NCBI GenBank assembly: GCA_032622095.1
Contig: CP136062.1
Location: forward strand, 226,438,578 to 226,502,577
DNA length: 64,000 nucleotides
Direction of reading: 5' to 3'
Origin: Siphonodentalium dalli
Taxonomy: Eukaryota > Mollusca > Scaphopoda > Gadilida > Siphonodentaliidae
Part shown: positions 32,191 to 43,345 of the stretch, piece by piece
Numbering within the stretch: the first letter of the stretch is position 1
Layout of the letters: every line of letters begins with the position of its first letter
Made by a program: the position numbers and the translations under genes
The notes under the pieces: generated by a model
The model's database searches: none
What the model saw: only the letters and a program-made list of their open reading frames with translations
What the model was told of the DNA's origin: nothing

Positions 32191-33221
32191 TACTACATAT
32201 GCATACACTATCTCTTTCTCTGCTCCTACAACATACATGTCTACTATTTAAATTCCTAATTAAACCCTTTGGCTATAAACTTCATTCGGCCCTTTGCATA
32301 CGCTCCAAATTACTTTCAAAATTGATAATAGCCCAACATCAGGTTACGGTCTTTGTATTCCCATTTGTTAACTATGATGACCGTGTTTTTGCTGTGATTT
32401 TAACTATATTACGATTTATACCTCTTGCAAAACACTCCATTATAGTTATCACATGGCATACACAGCCTTTATGTGAGTAGCATTTCTAATTTTATACTCC
32501 GCCGCCAAGCTACCAATTATCTTCTTTAGTTGACTAACCAATAGGGCTCTTGTAGCCTACTCTACAATATGTATCCAGGAAATATCATCGCATGTATGCA
32601 TACCATTGGTTTAGAACCTACCCTCGGTCTAGCAACATTCCTAGCAAACCTTGAATAATTTCACAACATATCAATATTCTTATGGTTGCAATCAGTCTCT
32701 TTAAAAAGCCGACAAATTTTTTACAATATTTACGTCTCTGGATATCTCATTCATAATCAGTTACTGAATTGATGGTATTCCCTCCATTTCATTGGAGAGT
32801 GGCGAAGCACGCACGTGATTTCATTAGTTTATGGCATAACAGATCACTTCACAAATTAGAGGTCAATGACGTGTTGACAAGTTTCCCCATGCATTGTCAA
32901 ACTCAACTATTGTTGGAAAAATTAATACAGGCGATATATCCATAACTCATTTTATTAATCGCAATATAGGAGACATCATCTTCGAGTCTTTATCAGTCAT
33001 TGATATTCGTGACTGATTATTCTTTCGCATCTTGTTGCATTTATATCTATTTCTAAATACTACGATTCTCACAAACTTTACTATGCCCGGAATGCACTCC
33101 ATATTTGGAAATGGTTTATTACATCATGTTTGGAATGCCGCGTTGTTGTAGAAATGAAATTTAGTGGACACATCTAGAAGCGTATACATCCGTTAGGATT
33201 ATCGTCATCTTTTTAAAGAGA
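32191..33221. other. No feature recognised over 1 kb
   Basis: A+T-rich unique sequence. The 129-codon frame entering from 32091 starts inside a MITE hairpin and is not protein-like. Confidence 0.45.
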
Positions 33222-33531
33222 CTGGGTAACAATACATCATTTCCAGCAATGTTGGCCAACCTGGGAAGGGTACTGTATTTCAAATCTATGCTGAGACATT
33301 ATCTTTGGCATAGGTCCCATCAAGCATGTTTTATGTTTGCCAGAAATGTTAGATGAAATCAATTGTCTGTACTTCAGCTTCTACTTCAAATTGTCAAGAG
33401 TTATGCACCTTGGTTTGCACACACAAAACGCTCAATTTTACAATTTTTGTTACTCAAATTGACCATTTTTAACACAAAATAACCATGGTATATCAAATGT
33501 CAGTAAAAAAAACTTTCTCCTGATAGAGCTA

Positions 33532-33744
33532 CAGTAATGCCCTAAATAATCGACTCCTTAACCACACAAGAATAATGGGTAATTTTTCCGGATTTAGTCG
33601 GAAATATGGCTTGTTGCCATTCATCGGAAAGGTCTCACTGAAAGCTTTACAATGAATGGCAACAAGCCATATCTCCGACTAAATCCTGAAAAATTGCCCA
33701 TAATTCTGTTGTGGTTAAGGAGTCAATTACTTAGGGCATTACTG
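33532..33744. mobile_element. Family A MITE, full length 213 bp
   Basis: TA-CAGTAATGCCC ... GGGCATTACTG-TA. It interrupts family F copy 1 just after GATAGAGCTA. Confidence 0.92.
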
Positions 33745-33805
33745 TATGTTACAGCTAAGAAATATTTGAAAAAGTTATCTTAGCAATTTCAAAGATATTT
33801 CTTGC

Positions 33806-34053
33806 AAGCGCAGATGACCGAGTTCAGGGGAGAGAAATCAGGCTATAACCAAACACAGAGCTGGCCTCAAGCGCAGATGACATAGTTCAGGGGAGAGAAA
33901 TCAGGCTATAACCAAACAGAGCTGGCCTCAAGCGCAGATGACATAGTTCAGGGGAGAGAAATCAGGCTATAACCAAACAGAGCTGGCCTCAAGCGCAGAT
34001 GACATAGTTCAGGGGAGAGAAATCAGGCTATTATGCCAAACACAGAGTTGGCC
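33806..34053 (+). repeat. 61-63-bp tandem repeat, four copies
   Basis: AAGCGCAGATGAC occurs at 33806, 33869, 33930 and 33991. Each unit ends near GAGCTGGCCTC or GAGTTGGCCTC. It is an expansion of a block that is single in the other family F copies. Confidence 0.9.
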
Positions 34054-34087
34054 TCCACTGAATACAAAAATCATGTTACTTATCCAA

Positions 34088-34402
34088 ATTTTTGCATGGT
34101 CTCATCTGCTATGGGATACCAAGGCAGATTTAATTTCCCACATGGTAAAGATGGTGACGTACACCCATTGGGCACCTCGATTATGCAATGTGTCGTCTGC
34201 CATGCAACTAAGGAAAAAAGAAAGTAACTAAAAAACTTGTTAATTTGATTATAAAGATACGTTCAGAGAAGATGAGGCCCAAGCAGAATGAGGTCCCCAG
34301 AGGGTGAATTTAGTGATGCTAGGTATATGCAGGGTAGCATCACTAAATTCTCCCTCTGGGGACCTCATTCTGCAAATGTCCAGTACATATATTGAGACCT
34401 GA
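34088..34402. mobile_element. Family B right part
   Basis: TCTCATCTGCTATGGGATAC, second-subtype middle and one hairpin (34281-34373). The left side merges with family F copy 1. Confidence 0.8.
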
Positions 34403-34520
34403 TTATACAGAATATATCTGGTTTTCTTGACACTATAGAAGTTAGTAAATAAATCGGGGTTCAATGCCTGCTATAAGAGGAGGCCTTACATGTAATTCAG
34501 GCTATGGCTTTCATCTATTT

Positions 34521-34916
34521 CAAGCCTTCAAGTAGTGCCTGTCATTTGCAGAATGAGGTCCCCAGAGGGTGAATTTAGTGATGCTATCCCACACAGTGGG
34601 CTAGCATCACCAAATTCACCCTCTGGGGACCACATTCTGCTTAAGTCTCATTTTCTGGGATGTATCTATAGTCTCAAAATAACATTGCTTTTTGTTACTT
34701 TTTTCCCTTTTGGGAAGTTTTTATATCCCGTAATTTGCAGAAGATAAAATGTATAATTGAGGTGACTATAATGGGACTGAACATCACCAACTTCAACTGG
34801 GGAACTTAATCTGATCCTAGATCCTTGATCCCATAGCAGATGAGGCCTGAGCAGAATGAGTTTCCCAGAGGGTGAATTTGGTGACGTGCAGGATAGCGTC
34901 CATAAATTCACCCTCA
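34521..34916. mobile_element. Family B element, right end lost
   Basis: CAAGCCTTCAAGTAGTG, hairpin at 34549-34640, first-subtype middle, and a shortened second hairpin ending at CACCCTCATT. Confidence 0.82.
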
Positions 34917-35075
34917 TTTAGTATTTCTACTTCAGGCATTGAATATCATGGTCCTATTCATGCTGGAAGATGTCCCAAGTGTCAGAATATAAACATCTGC
35001 CTTCATGTTCACCCAGGTAACCACAGACACTATAGAAGAGTTGAATATCAAATTTGAGTGGCCCTTGCAGAAAGC

Positions 35076-35168
35076 AAATTTATTGATTATAATAATGTGA
35101 TACATTGATGGAAAGAGCTCTAAGAGCTCTTTCCATCAATGTATCACATTATTATAATCAATAAATTT
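35076..35168. repeat. Perfect 93-bp palindrome
   Basis: The arm AAATTTATTGATTATAATAA... runs 46 bp to AAAGAGCTCT, a single A, then the exact reverse complement. No mismatch was found between arms. Confidence 0.95.
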
Positions 35169-35186
35169 GAAAAATGATCAAGGAAA

Positions 35187-35229
35187 TATGGGTTGATACA
35201 AAAATCGGACTTGGCACTGAAAGGGTAAT
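35187..35229 (-). mobile_element. TTAA MITE beta, right-end fragment
   Basis: ATATGGGTTGATACAAAAAT then GGCACTGAAAGGGTAA. It directly follows the perfect palindrome at 35076-35168. Confidence 0.65.
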
Positions 35230-35724
35230 AAATTAATCTTCTATTACTCTAATTTCATGTGCAAAAACTATGACCTAATAATGAAGCCCAAATTAGAATT
35301 GTGACGCACACGCTGTCATTCTTAAACTTTTAATTGGTCCGAAAACTGCATGTTAGCTTGTCACACTCCTGTCGTTAAAATCAGCCAATATCGGAACAGC
35401 CCAATATATTCTAAATTGGTCGAATTTACAGCTCATTTCAAGTGTAAAAATGGCACATAATGACGTGAAAGAAGAATGTGCGTCAAACTCGGAAAGAAAC
35501 CTAATGGTTTGATTAAATAATATGATGCGAGAACTGTCAACATGTCAGTTATCATTAAAGACCAACCATCAACACACAGGATTAAATCGATTAGCTGCTG
35601 TTAGGAGAGTTTTAAAGTTCATTTCTCTCATCACTCTCACTAACATCTTCCATTTGGAGCAGAATATTATTATCTTATGGAGTATATAAACGCCCTCTCA
35701 ATTCCCTTTGAGAGTGGGTTGTGC
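35230..35724. other. No feature recognised
   Basis: Unique A+T-rich sequence between a beta fragment and an alpha element. Confidence 0.4.
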
Positions 35725-36124
35725 TTAACCCTTTACCCAACAAAACGGCCAAAACCGGCCAAATAAAGCTTCAACAGCCTAAAATATCTTCAGTCTGTCT
35801 CAATAGAACCATACAAATATGGATATCATTGGAACCGGCTCCTTGACCACATTGTGATAGTTACAGTTATGCCCTGTGCCAATGCATTCTCTTATATATG
35901 CGAGTCGACCATAGGTCGCCTCGCATATATAAGAGAATGCATTGGCCTAAAACAAATCTTTTTTAAACACTTTTTACCATTTTTTCTTACATTCTTTAAC
36001 AATTTTATAATTTTTAATGTGTTAAGCCAATGCATTCTCTTATATATGCGAGGCGACCTATGGTCGACTCGCATATATAAGAGAATGCATTGGCACAGGG
36101 CCCTTCTGTTGGGTAAAGGGCTAA
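35725..36124 (+). mobile_element. TTAA MITE, alpha type, complete 400 bp
   Basis: TTAA-CCCTTTACCCAACA ... TGTTGGGTAAAGGG-CTAA. The right duplication has one change. Both hairpins are intact. Confidence 0.94.
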
Positions 36125-36185
36125 TTCTCAAACACCTAGTGATGTGATTTGATTTATCTGTTTAATACCAGTGACGTAGCCCCTG

Positions 36186-36325
36186 CAAGCCTGAGTTTAG
36201 AATGCCTGTCATTTGCAGAATGAGGTCCCCAGAGAGTGAATTTAGTGGCGCTATCCCACATAGTGGGCTAGCATCACTAAATTCACCCTCTGGGGACCTC
36301 ATTCTGCAAATGACAGGCACATGTA
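36186..36325. mobile_element. Family B derivative with a single hairpin
   Basis: CAAGCCTGAGTTTAGAATGC, one near-perfect hairpin and GCAAATGACAGGCACATG. Both ends are present but the middle and one hairpin are missing. Confidence 0.82.
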
Positions 36326-36600
36326 TGTGATGCATTTAAAGTACGCAAGTGACCACGATGAATTTCACCAATTTACAGGTACTTGTACCCATCAGACGGG
36401 TATCACAAGCTCGATATTATCTGAACATCTCCCTCCAATAAATATGACTTGCGGTCTGCCCTCGGTCTGCCCTCGGTCTGCCCTTTAAATGAATAACAGG
36501 CATTTGTAACTGTTGTAACTGAGTCAGCTGACTGAGTGGGAAAATATATTAGTACAGAACGGGTTAATGAATATTTTCTGGTTGATTTTATGTTGAAACG
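36326..36600. other. Unique sequence with a 12-bp triplet
   Basis: CGGTCTGCCCT is repeated three times at about 36450-36485. Confidence 0.45.
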
Positions 36601-36920
36601 CAAGCCTGAAAATAGTGTCTGTCATTTGCAGAATTAGGTCCACAGAGGGTTAATTACGTGACACTATCCCACAAGGTGAGCTAGCATCACCAACGTCACC
36701 CTCCAGGAATCTCATCTGCGATGGTAGACCTAGGTTCAGTTGAAGTTGGTGCTGCACATGTTCACCCATTATTCACCTCGATTATGCATTTTATCTTCTG
36801 CAAATTAGGGGATATAGAAATGGAACAGAAGGGAAAAAGTAACAAAATACAATGTTAATTTGGGACTATAGACACTAATTCCCAGATTAAAAGGCCTAGC
36901 TAATCAGAATGAGGTCGCCT
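36601..36920. mobile_element. Family B element, degraded
   Basis: CAAGCCTGAAAATAGTG, imperfect first hairpin, middle to AGGCCTAGCTAATCAGAATG. Confidence 0.75.
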
Positions 36921-37104
36921 AAAAACCCCTCGAGATGAATAATAGACCATTCCAATGCATACTTTTATAACTGATCAGGAGAATCCATTTAGTATAGAGA
37001 TAGGTTAAATATGCTTGCCTCGATCTGGTTCTAATTCAGTGATAGTTTTGATTACTAATCTTTCCCCCTGTATAAAACTCCTAATTAGATAGTTGTTCTC
37101 TGTA

Positions 37105-37187
37105 TAAAACAGTGGGCTAGCATCACCAAATTCAACATCTGGGGACATCATTCTGCAAATCACAGACACACCATTTGCAGGTTTGAG
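37105..37187. mobile_element. Family B right-end fragment
   Basis: GTGGGCTAGCATCACC to ACACCATTTGCAGGTTTG. Confidence 0.7.
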
Positions 37188-37315
37188 CGCCATCATTGAG
37201 ACAGTGACAGAATACTGTGGCAGCTATGAGGTAATAGGATAATAAGTCTCGCCTCAGAGTCATATCAGTGATCGCCTTCCTCAACCAGGGGCATCAGGAT
37301 TTAATATACAGAGTA

Positions 37316-37427
37316 CAGTAATGAGAGCTTTCTGATAAATGGCAACAAGCCATATTTCCGACGAAATCCTGAAAAGTTACCCATAATTCTGCTGCAGTTA
37401 AGGAGTCGATTATTTAGGGCATTACTC
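37316..37427. mobile_element. Family A MITE with nearly the whole left arm deleted
   Basis: TA-CAGTAATG joins directly to AGAGCTTTCTGATAAATGG and the right arm. Only 8 bp of the left terminus remain. Confidence 0.82.
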
Positions 37428-37527
37428 TACCATCAAGCTTGAACATAATCCAGATATTATTTTAATAAACGTAATCAACCCCTGTGAACTGGTCCGGTAC
37501 AAAAAGGTAGCAGTGGTTGTGGTACTA

Positions 37528-37729
37528 CAGTAATGCTCTAATTAATCGACTTCTTAACCACAGCATAATTAGGGGTACCTTTTCAGGATTTAGTCTGATA
37601 TATGACTTGTTGCCATTCATCGCCGAGAGTTTTCCGATGAATGGCAACAAGCCATATTTCCGACTAAATCCTGAAAAGTTACCCATAATTCTGCTGTGGT
37701 TAAGAAGTCGATTAATTAGAGCATTACTG
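37528..37729. mobile_element. Family A MITE, 202 bp
   Basis: TA-CAGTAATGCTC ... GAGCATTACTG-TA, with a shortened centre (CATCGCCGAGAG). Confidence 0.92.
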
Positions 37730-39461
37730 TATGTGAACGCTTTAGCAGGGGACCCCAATCACACCAGTAGCTTTTAAAAGATATCATGAATTTTCATCAG
37801 CGAACATATATAAGGAGTTAAGACATAATGGGTGATTTATTCATATAGGAAATTTCTTATAATTACCACAAATGACGAACTATATTTTTTACAAACACAG
37901 ACTTTTATCAACATTTTCACTGTCGGACGAATACAACAAAAAATCTGAATGTTTCACATTCATCGTCCATCGATTATCCATTAATTGTACTCCTCAATAG
38001 ATACTGAATCAAATTTATTCATCTTTTGATGGCCAATGTCTCCCTGGATCACAAAATCTAGGCCGATAGATTGGCAATTTTGTCAGGCACCAAACAGACA
38101 TGGTCTGACATTTCAAAATGAGGCCTGACATGTCTTTTTTTATCACCCGAAATAATGCCAAGTGAAACTAATAATGATGTATTATCCCCCAATTATGCTG
38201 GCCCTGGCCACATCAGACATGCTTGCCAATTTCATGCACAAATTTAAGTTATAGAAATCTTCAATTGCTCTGATCCCGATGCTGTTACTGTATAGTACCA
38301 TGTAAGGGTAGGCCTATCATTATGAACATATGAATGTATAGAACGCAGGACAGTACTATGTTATAAATCGACCAGGAGGAAAAACTCGTTCCATAAATTT
38401 TTCAATTCAAATATTTTGAAGACATCCAAGTTCTAATAATCATATATCTGAAAACCCCAGATTCTGGCAAAACATAATTAAAAACTACTCTCCAACAGAA
38501 TAAATTTCATTTAACAGCACACAATATTAATTCTTTTGCAAAATATCACATTACCAGAGATATGTTCCTTTAAAATATGTCAATATTTCAACCTGACATT
38601 ATGTCAGACAGTATCAAAGCAGAGCCTGACAACCTATAAAAATTTGACATCTGACAATTGTCCATGTCAGACCACTTATTTTGAGCCTTGGACCCCCACT
38701 CCATACTGTCTGCAGGTGGTAAGGGTACTGCCTGATGGTGGTCAGCTGTCAATTTAATGGGCTTTACTCAAGTAATAGCAATCACTTTTACTAATCATGT
38801 CACCTGAGGTTTACTTTTTAGCATATTAAACATTTTGTTTGTTTCACAACCGACAGACGAATGATACGATATTTGCAAAAAATTATGAAACACACAAATA
38901 GGTGACAAAATGAGACAAATTAAAGATGTTTTTGCATTGCAAAATATCATATAAGTGTATTGTGGATATTTCACGAAAATAATCTCATAGTTTCGTATGA
39001 TTTTTTTTCCAATTTCTAGCTCATTTTTGTCAAAGTACTTGTTTTTGATCTGTTTATCATCATTATTATCTCAAGAATACCTGCCATTGGCAGGATGGAT
39101 AGTTCTAAGACGTCAACCAAGAGAACTTATCAACATCAACTCCCACCAAGCTCCCGCGCTTCCAAATGATACTGTCTGCAGGTGGTGTGGGTACTGTCTG
39201 ACGGTGGTCTGCCATCAATTTAATGGAATTTACTTGAGTAAACATTTGTCACGGTGATTTGTGTAAATATTGGTGGGAAAGGGGCTGCATTAAGTTGTTA
39301 TAACTTGTGTCCCAATCCATTGTAAATTTTGTTGCAATAAACATGTTTAAACCAATACTATAGTCATAACACATTGTACTAATAGAATTTCCGCTAGACC
39401 CAAGACCACACACAGCCATTACCATTTCATAGATTGCAACCACTGGAATAAACATTGCAGA
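37730..39461. other. Mostly unique DNA with a 73-bp direct repeat pair
   Basis: ATACTGTCTGCAGGTGGT..CAATTTAATGG occurs at 38701-38773 and 39168-39241. No gene is recognised in between. Confidence 0.55.
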
Positions 39462-39770
39462 AATTGTGAGAAAACAATGTAAAATCAGTGAAATTTAAAA
39501 ATTCTTTATCTAGATTAAATTAAACATGAATAAACAAGAATGTTGTGACTTTGCAATAAATTTGAGAAGAATAACCTTGAATAATCTGGAATATTTTATT
39601 TTTCAGCAAATTATGAAATTGGAATAAGGATGAATATAAATAGGAATTTAGCTACTTTGCGGATTTTGCAACAATTAACAAGGAGATCGCGTGGCCGTAT
39701 GTTCCGAAGACTGAAGTGTGGCTATACAGCTGCTATATATATCAGCATATGTTTATATAATATTATACAA

Positions 39771-39913
39771 TTATCGCATTGTTTCGAGATTGACACAAGG
39801 AATTGTCAACTCGAGGAAGTCAATATTCACCAAGACAGTAGTCCGAAGGGAATATATTGACTTCCAATTAAGGGCTGACAATTCCTCGTGTCAACCAAGA
39901 AACAATGCAATAA
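39771..39913. repeat. Long imperfect hairpin, arms of about 58 bp
   Basis: ATCGCATTGTTTCGAGATTG and GAGGAAGTCAATATTC pair with GAATATATTGACTTCC and CAAGAAACAATGCAATAA. It lies in the 602-bp insertion within family D copy 39462. Confidence 0.85.
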
Positions 39914-40014
39914 CTATTTTATTATATGAAACTCGCTTTCGTTGGACAAGACGTTGTGACATTGAACGTCGCTGGGAAAACCTGATCTATTTTCAGGTCT
40001 GATAATAAGTTATG

Positions 40015-40094
40015 TTAACACGTTGAGTGGCGGCTCCCATTCAATTACATGCAAAAAGTATGAGATAATTCGTAGTTGGCACTCAACGTGTTAA
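40015..40094. mobile_element. 80-bp TTAA-flanked mini-element with a different TIR
   Basis: TTAA-CACGTTGAGTGGCGG ... TTGGCACTCAACGTG-TTAA. It has TTAA borders like the C elements but another terminus and no hairpin module; only about 45 bp lie between the inverted ends. Confidence 0.75.
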
Positions 40095-40532
40095 CCCCTG
40101 AAGTATCTGACATCACTCAGAACTGTTATTAACCTGTTGTTTCATTAATGAGGTGAACATCGTTAGATATCTCAATTTTTTCTTTACGGTTCAACATAGG
40201 AATTGGGCGAAGATACATGATTATATAATAAAACTTTTTAACGAGGAGATCACGGCCATCCGACTGAGACAGAGAACCAGCAACAAATTAAAACAGAGTA
40301 ACCTTGAATATCTGGATTATTCTAGAATATTCCAGTCATTTCATGGTGCCATATACCATTTTAGAATAATTCCTGGTCAGGATAGCAGGGCTGTTATCAG
40401 GGAGAAGTAACAATTAATGGCTGAAGTTCAATTTACACCCCGACATTACTCTTCTATGATCCATTAGGTGTTATGCAACACAAGACCCCATTTATAAACC
40501 CATAATAGTGAGTAAATAACACCAACATAATA

Positions 40533-40708
40533 TGGTAATGCTCCAAATAATCGACTCCTTATCCACAGAGGAATTATGGGTAACTTTACAGGATTTAGTC
40601 AGAAATATGGCTTGTTGCTATTCATCGGAAAGCTCTCAGTGACTAAATCCTGAAACGTTACCCATAATTCTGCTGTGGTTAAGGAGTCGATAATTTAGAG
40701 CATTACTA
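40533..40708. mobile_element. Family A MITE
   Basis: TGGTAATGCTC ... GAGCATTACTA. Both termini are slightly mutated and the right arm lacks its inner part. Confidence 0.85.
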
Positions 40709-40769
40709 TAAGTAAATATTCTTTAAATATGATGCTGGACATATACATACTGGTATTTGAGAGAGGTTA

Positions 40770-40850
40770 TGCACTTCTCCCTGGGACAAAAATAGGGAGA
40801 CGTGGCACATTTTAGGGAGACAATATCTCCCTCTAGGCTAGTCCCTGCTA
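40770..40850. mobile_element. Family M fragment, right end
   Basis: Contains the inner GGGAGA...CTCCCT motifs and the end CTAGGCTAGTCCCTG. The left end is not recognisable. Confidence 0.6.
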
Positions 40851-41094
40851 TTATGTGCATGCTGGTATTATAAGTAGAATAACATGGTGTAACAACCCCT
40901 AGTTAAATGGTCCTGCTAGTCTGCTACGATGTTGGTGGGTCCTGCTGAATTGCTTAGTGATGCTGTTAGGGCATACTGATGCAGATAAGAACAAGAGCAT
41001 CGCTAGGGTGGGGCAAAATATGCGCTTTAGCCATTTTGAATTGTACTACCGCAAAATAAAATAATAATTTGAGCTTACATTCGAAGAAAATCTG

Positions 41095-41530
41095 ATATAC
41101 CCCTAATTTCAATGCCAAAATGCAGTCAAATTCTAAGTCGAAAAATGGCCGTAACTCATGTGAAAATAATTAGACAGAACCTATATTCGAACTTGGCCTG
41201 TAGTTTTAGCTGGGAAATACACATACCAGCGTTGGTTCAGATCAAATAATAAAAACTGGAGTTATCGGTCGGAAACCGAAATGTTAACAAACGATCAAAT
41301 TTCTAAGTCGAAAAAGGGCCGTAACTCATGTAAAAATAATTGGACGGAACCCATATTCGAACTTGGCCTGTATTTTTAGCTGGGAAATACACATACCAAC
41401 TTTGGTTCAGATCAAATAATCCAAACTGGAGTTATCGATCGAAAACCAAAAATGTTAACGGACGGACAGACAGATGGACGGATGGACAGACTGATTACAT
41501 AATACGACCTTTTAAAAAAAAGGGTGTATA
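41095..41530 (+). repeat. Family K repeat, two modules and tail
   Basis: TTCTAAGTCGAAAAA..GGCCGTAACTCATGT occurs at about 41129 and 41300, followed by GGACGGACAGACAGATGG (41459-41490). Confidence 0.75.
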
Positions 41531-42020
41531 AAAAGAACCATTATTTTTTCTAAAGTTATTATTTTCGCGGTGTTTGGCTAATCTGAATAATTTGAGAAAA
41601 AGCCAATGTCTATTCGTATAACTTTCACAGTGACAGATTCATCATGGCAGCAATGGCAACAATCACAGCATATTGTGGCAGCTATAAGTAAATAGGACGG
41701 TAAGTATGGCCTCCCAATCATATCCATTATTGCTGTCCCCTCTGACGTGACAGAAATTACAGAACCGAGGATGAACATCATTTTCGTTTTATATGCCCAG
41801 CTTAAAATGCTATTAGAAATAGTTTTTCAAAGATATCAGACAAATTTCGGGCATAAATTATTGAATACTACCAACCGAAGTAGGCTCGAACATATCATGG
41901 GTACCTTCGACAGTGAGATAACCACAGTTTCATAGGATTAATAAACAATTCAGGAAAGAGAGCAGAAATGCTTCGAGCTGACCCAAATACTGTGCATCAG
42001 TCCTCTGCAGCAAGATCTGA
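41531..42020. repeat. Dispersed repeat (family E), copy 1, and unique sequence
   Basis: CACAGTGACAGATTCATCATG and GGCAGCTATAAGTAAATAGG (41628-41745) recur at 42548-42665 and, shortened, at 37200-37310. Confidence 0.65.
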
Positions 42021-42437
42021 TTAACCCTTTCAGTGCCAGGTCCGATTTTTGTATCAACCCATATACCCTGTGCCAATGCATTCTCTTATATATGCGAGTC
42101 GACCATAGGTCGCCTCGCATATATAAGAGAATGCATTGGCCTAACAATTTTTCATCATTGGTTATTATTTTTTACAATTTTTTAAAATTTTAATAATTTG
42201 TTCTTATATTCTTTAACAGACTTATTTTGTAGGTTTAGTGCCAGGGAATCTTACGTTTTTCATGGGCATCAAAATTATTACTATGAATACTTGGTGATAG
42301 TTTTGAGTTATAACATGCCCCTAAGGTTTTATCCAGTTTGTTTTTAAACTCGCTATAGCATGCTTAAGCATACCCAAACAAATGTTTTTTTTATTTTTTT
42401 AGGACCGATTTACAGACCGTAAATTAGGGCCGATCTC
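42021..42437 (+). mobile_element. TTAA MITE beta, long form, right end lost
   Basis: TTAACCCTTTCAGTGCCAGG, the hairpin and the GGCATCAAAATTATTACTATG block run to GGGCCGATCT, then change to unrelated sequence (a short tail ending ATCTATCTATCTAT at 42535). Confidence 0.85.
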
Positions 42438-42540
42438 TGTTGTATTGTTATTTTTATGTTGTTCCTTACAGTACCTGTTTGTCTTTTATCATTGTGTAAA
42501 GCGTTATGTGGTTTCTAATAACAATTAAATCTATCTATCT

Positions 42541-42860
42541 ATAATTTTCACAGTGACAGATTCATCATGACACGGATGGCAACAATCACAGAATACTGAG
42601 GCAGCTATAAGTAAATAGGAGCATAAGTATGGCCTCCCAGTCATACCAGTAATTGCCTTTCTCTACCAGGGGCTACAGGGCTATATACAAAGTACCATAG
42701 AGGTAAAACGTAATTGGCTTAAAATAAGGACCAAAAGGTTTATCTGCTTCCAATCTCAATCTCACCAATCTGCCATTTTGCCAGCAGGGAAATAATTTTC
42801 TTCAGTAATTGGGGACATCTATGAGATAAGATGGTTTGATTAGTTTTATAGGCAGATCTA
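42541..42860 (+). repeat. Dispersed repeat (family E), copy 2
   Basis: Shares the same blocks as 41628-41745 and extends through TTTCTCTACCAGGGGC. A (ATCT)n tail at 42525-42540 precedes it. Confidence 0.65.
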
Positions 42861-43345
42861 TCTAATAAGGCATTTTATACAGGAGAAAGATTAGTATGAT
42901 GGCACTCAAACCTGCAAATTGTGTGTCTGCAATTTGCAGAATGAGGTCCCCAGATGGTGAACTGTTTTATATGGAGAACTATATATCTAATATCTAATAT
43001 CTAATAAGGCATTTTATACAGGATAAAGATTAGTATGATGGCACTCAAACCTGCAAATTGTGTGTCTGCAATTTGCAGAATGAGGTCCCCAGATGGTGAA
43101 CTGTTTTATATGGAGAACTATATATCTAATATCTAATATCTAATAAGGCATTTTATACAGGATAAAGATTAGTATGATGGCACTCAAACCTGCAAATTGT
43201 GTGTCTGCAATTTGCAGAATGAGGTCCCCAGATGGTGAACTGTTTTATATGGAGAACTATATATCTAATAAGGCATTTTATATGGAGAACTATATATCTA
43301 ATATCTAATATCTAATAAGGCATTTTATACAGGATAAAGATTAAT
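42861..43345 (+). repeat. 139-bp tandem triplication containing a family B end
   Basis: The unit runs from AATAAGGCATTTTATACAGG through CAAACCTGCAAATTGTG and GAATGAGGTCCCCAGATGG to CTAATATCTAATATCT. The marker GGCACTC occurs at 42901, 43040 and 43179, an exact 139-bp step. A partial fourth unit follows. Copies are almost identical, so the duplication is recent. Confidence 0.92.

Larger units (their letters stand above)
33222..34087 (+). mobile_element. Family F element, diverged copy with insertion and tandem expansion
   Basis: Begins near TAACAATACATCATTTCC and follows the order of the 59110 copy (CCAACCTGGGAAGG, GCATAGGTCCCATC, AAACGCTCAATTTTAC). A family A MITE (33532-33744) is inserted and the GCAGATGAC..GGGGAGAGAAATC block is repeated four times (33806-34053). 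The right end is replaced by family B. Confidence 0.8.
39462..40388 (-). mobile_element. Family D repeat with a 602-bp insertion
   Basis: GTGAGAAAACAATGTAAAAT and CCTTGAATAATCTGGAATAT at left; GTAACCTTGAATATCTGG and GGTCAGGATAGCAGGG at right. Sequence breaks at GCAACAATTA (39668-39677) and resumes at GCAACAAATTA (40280-40290). Confidence 0.75.

Noticed and set aside
39771-39913. Possible microRNA precursor
   Set aside because: Arms of about 58 bp with bulges are longer than usual animal precursors and it lies in repeat DNA; no evidence without small-RNA data.
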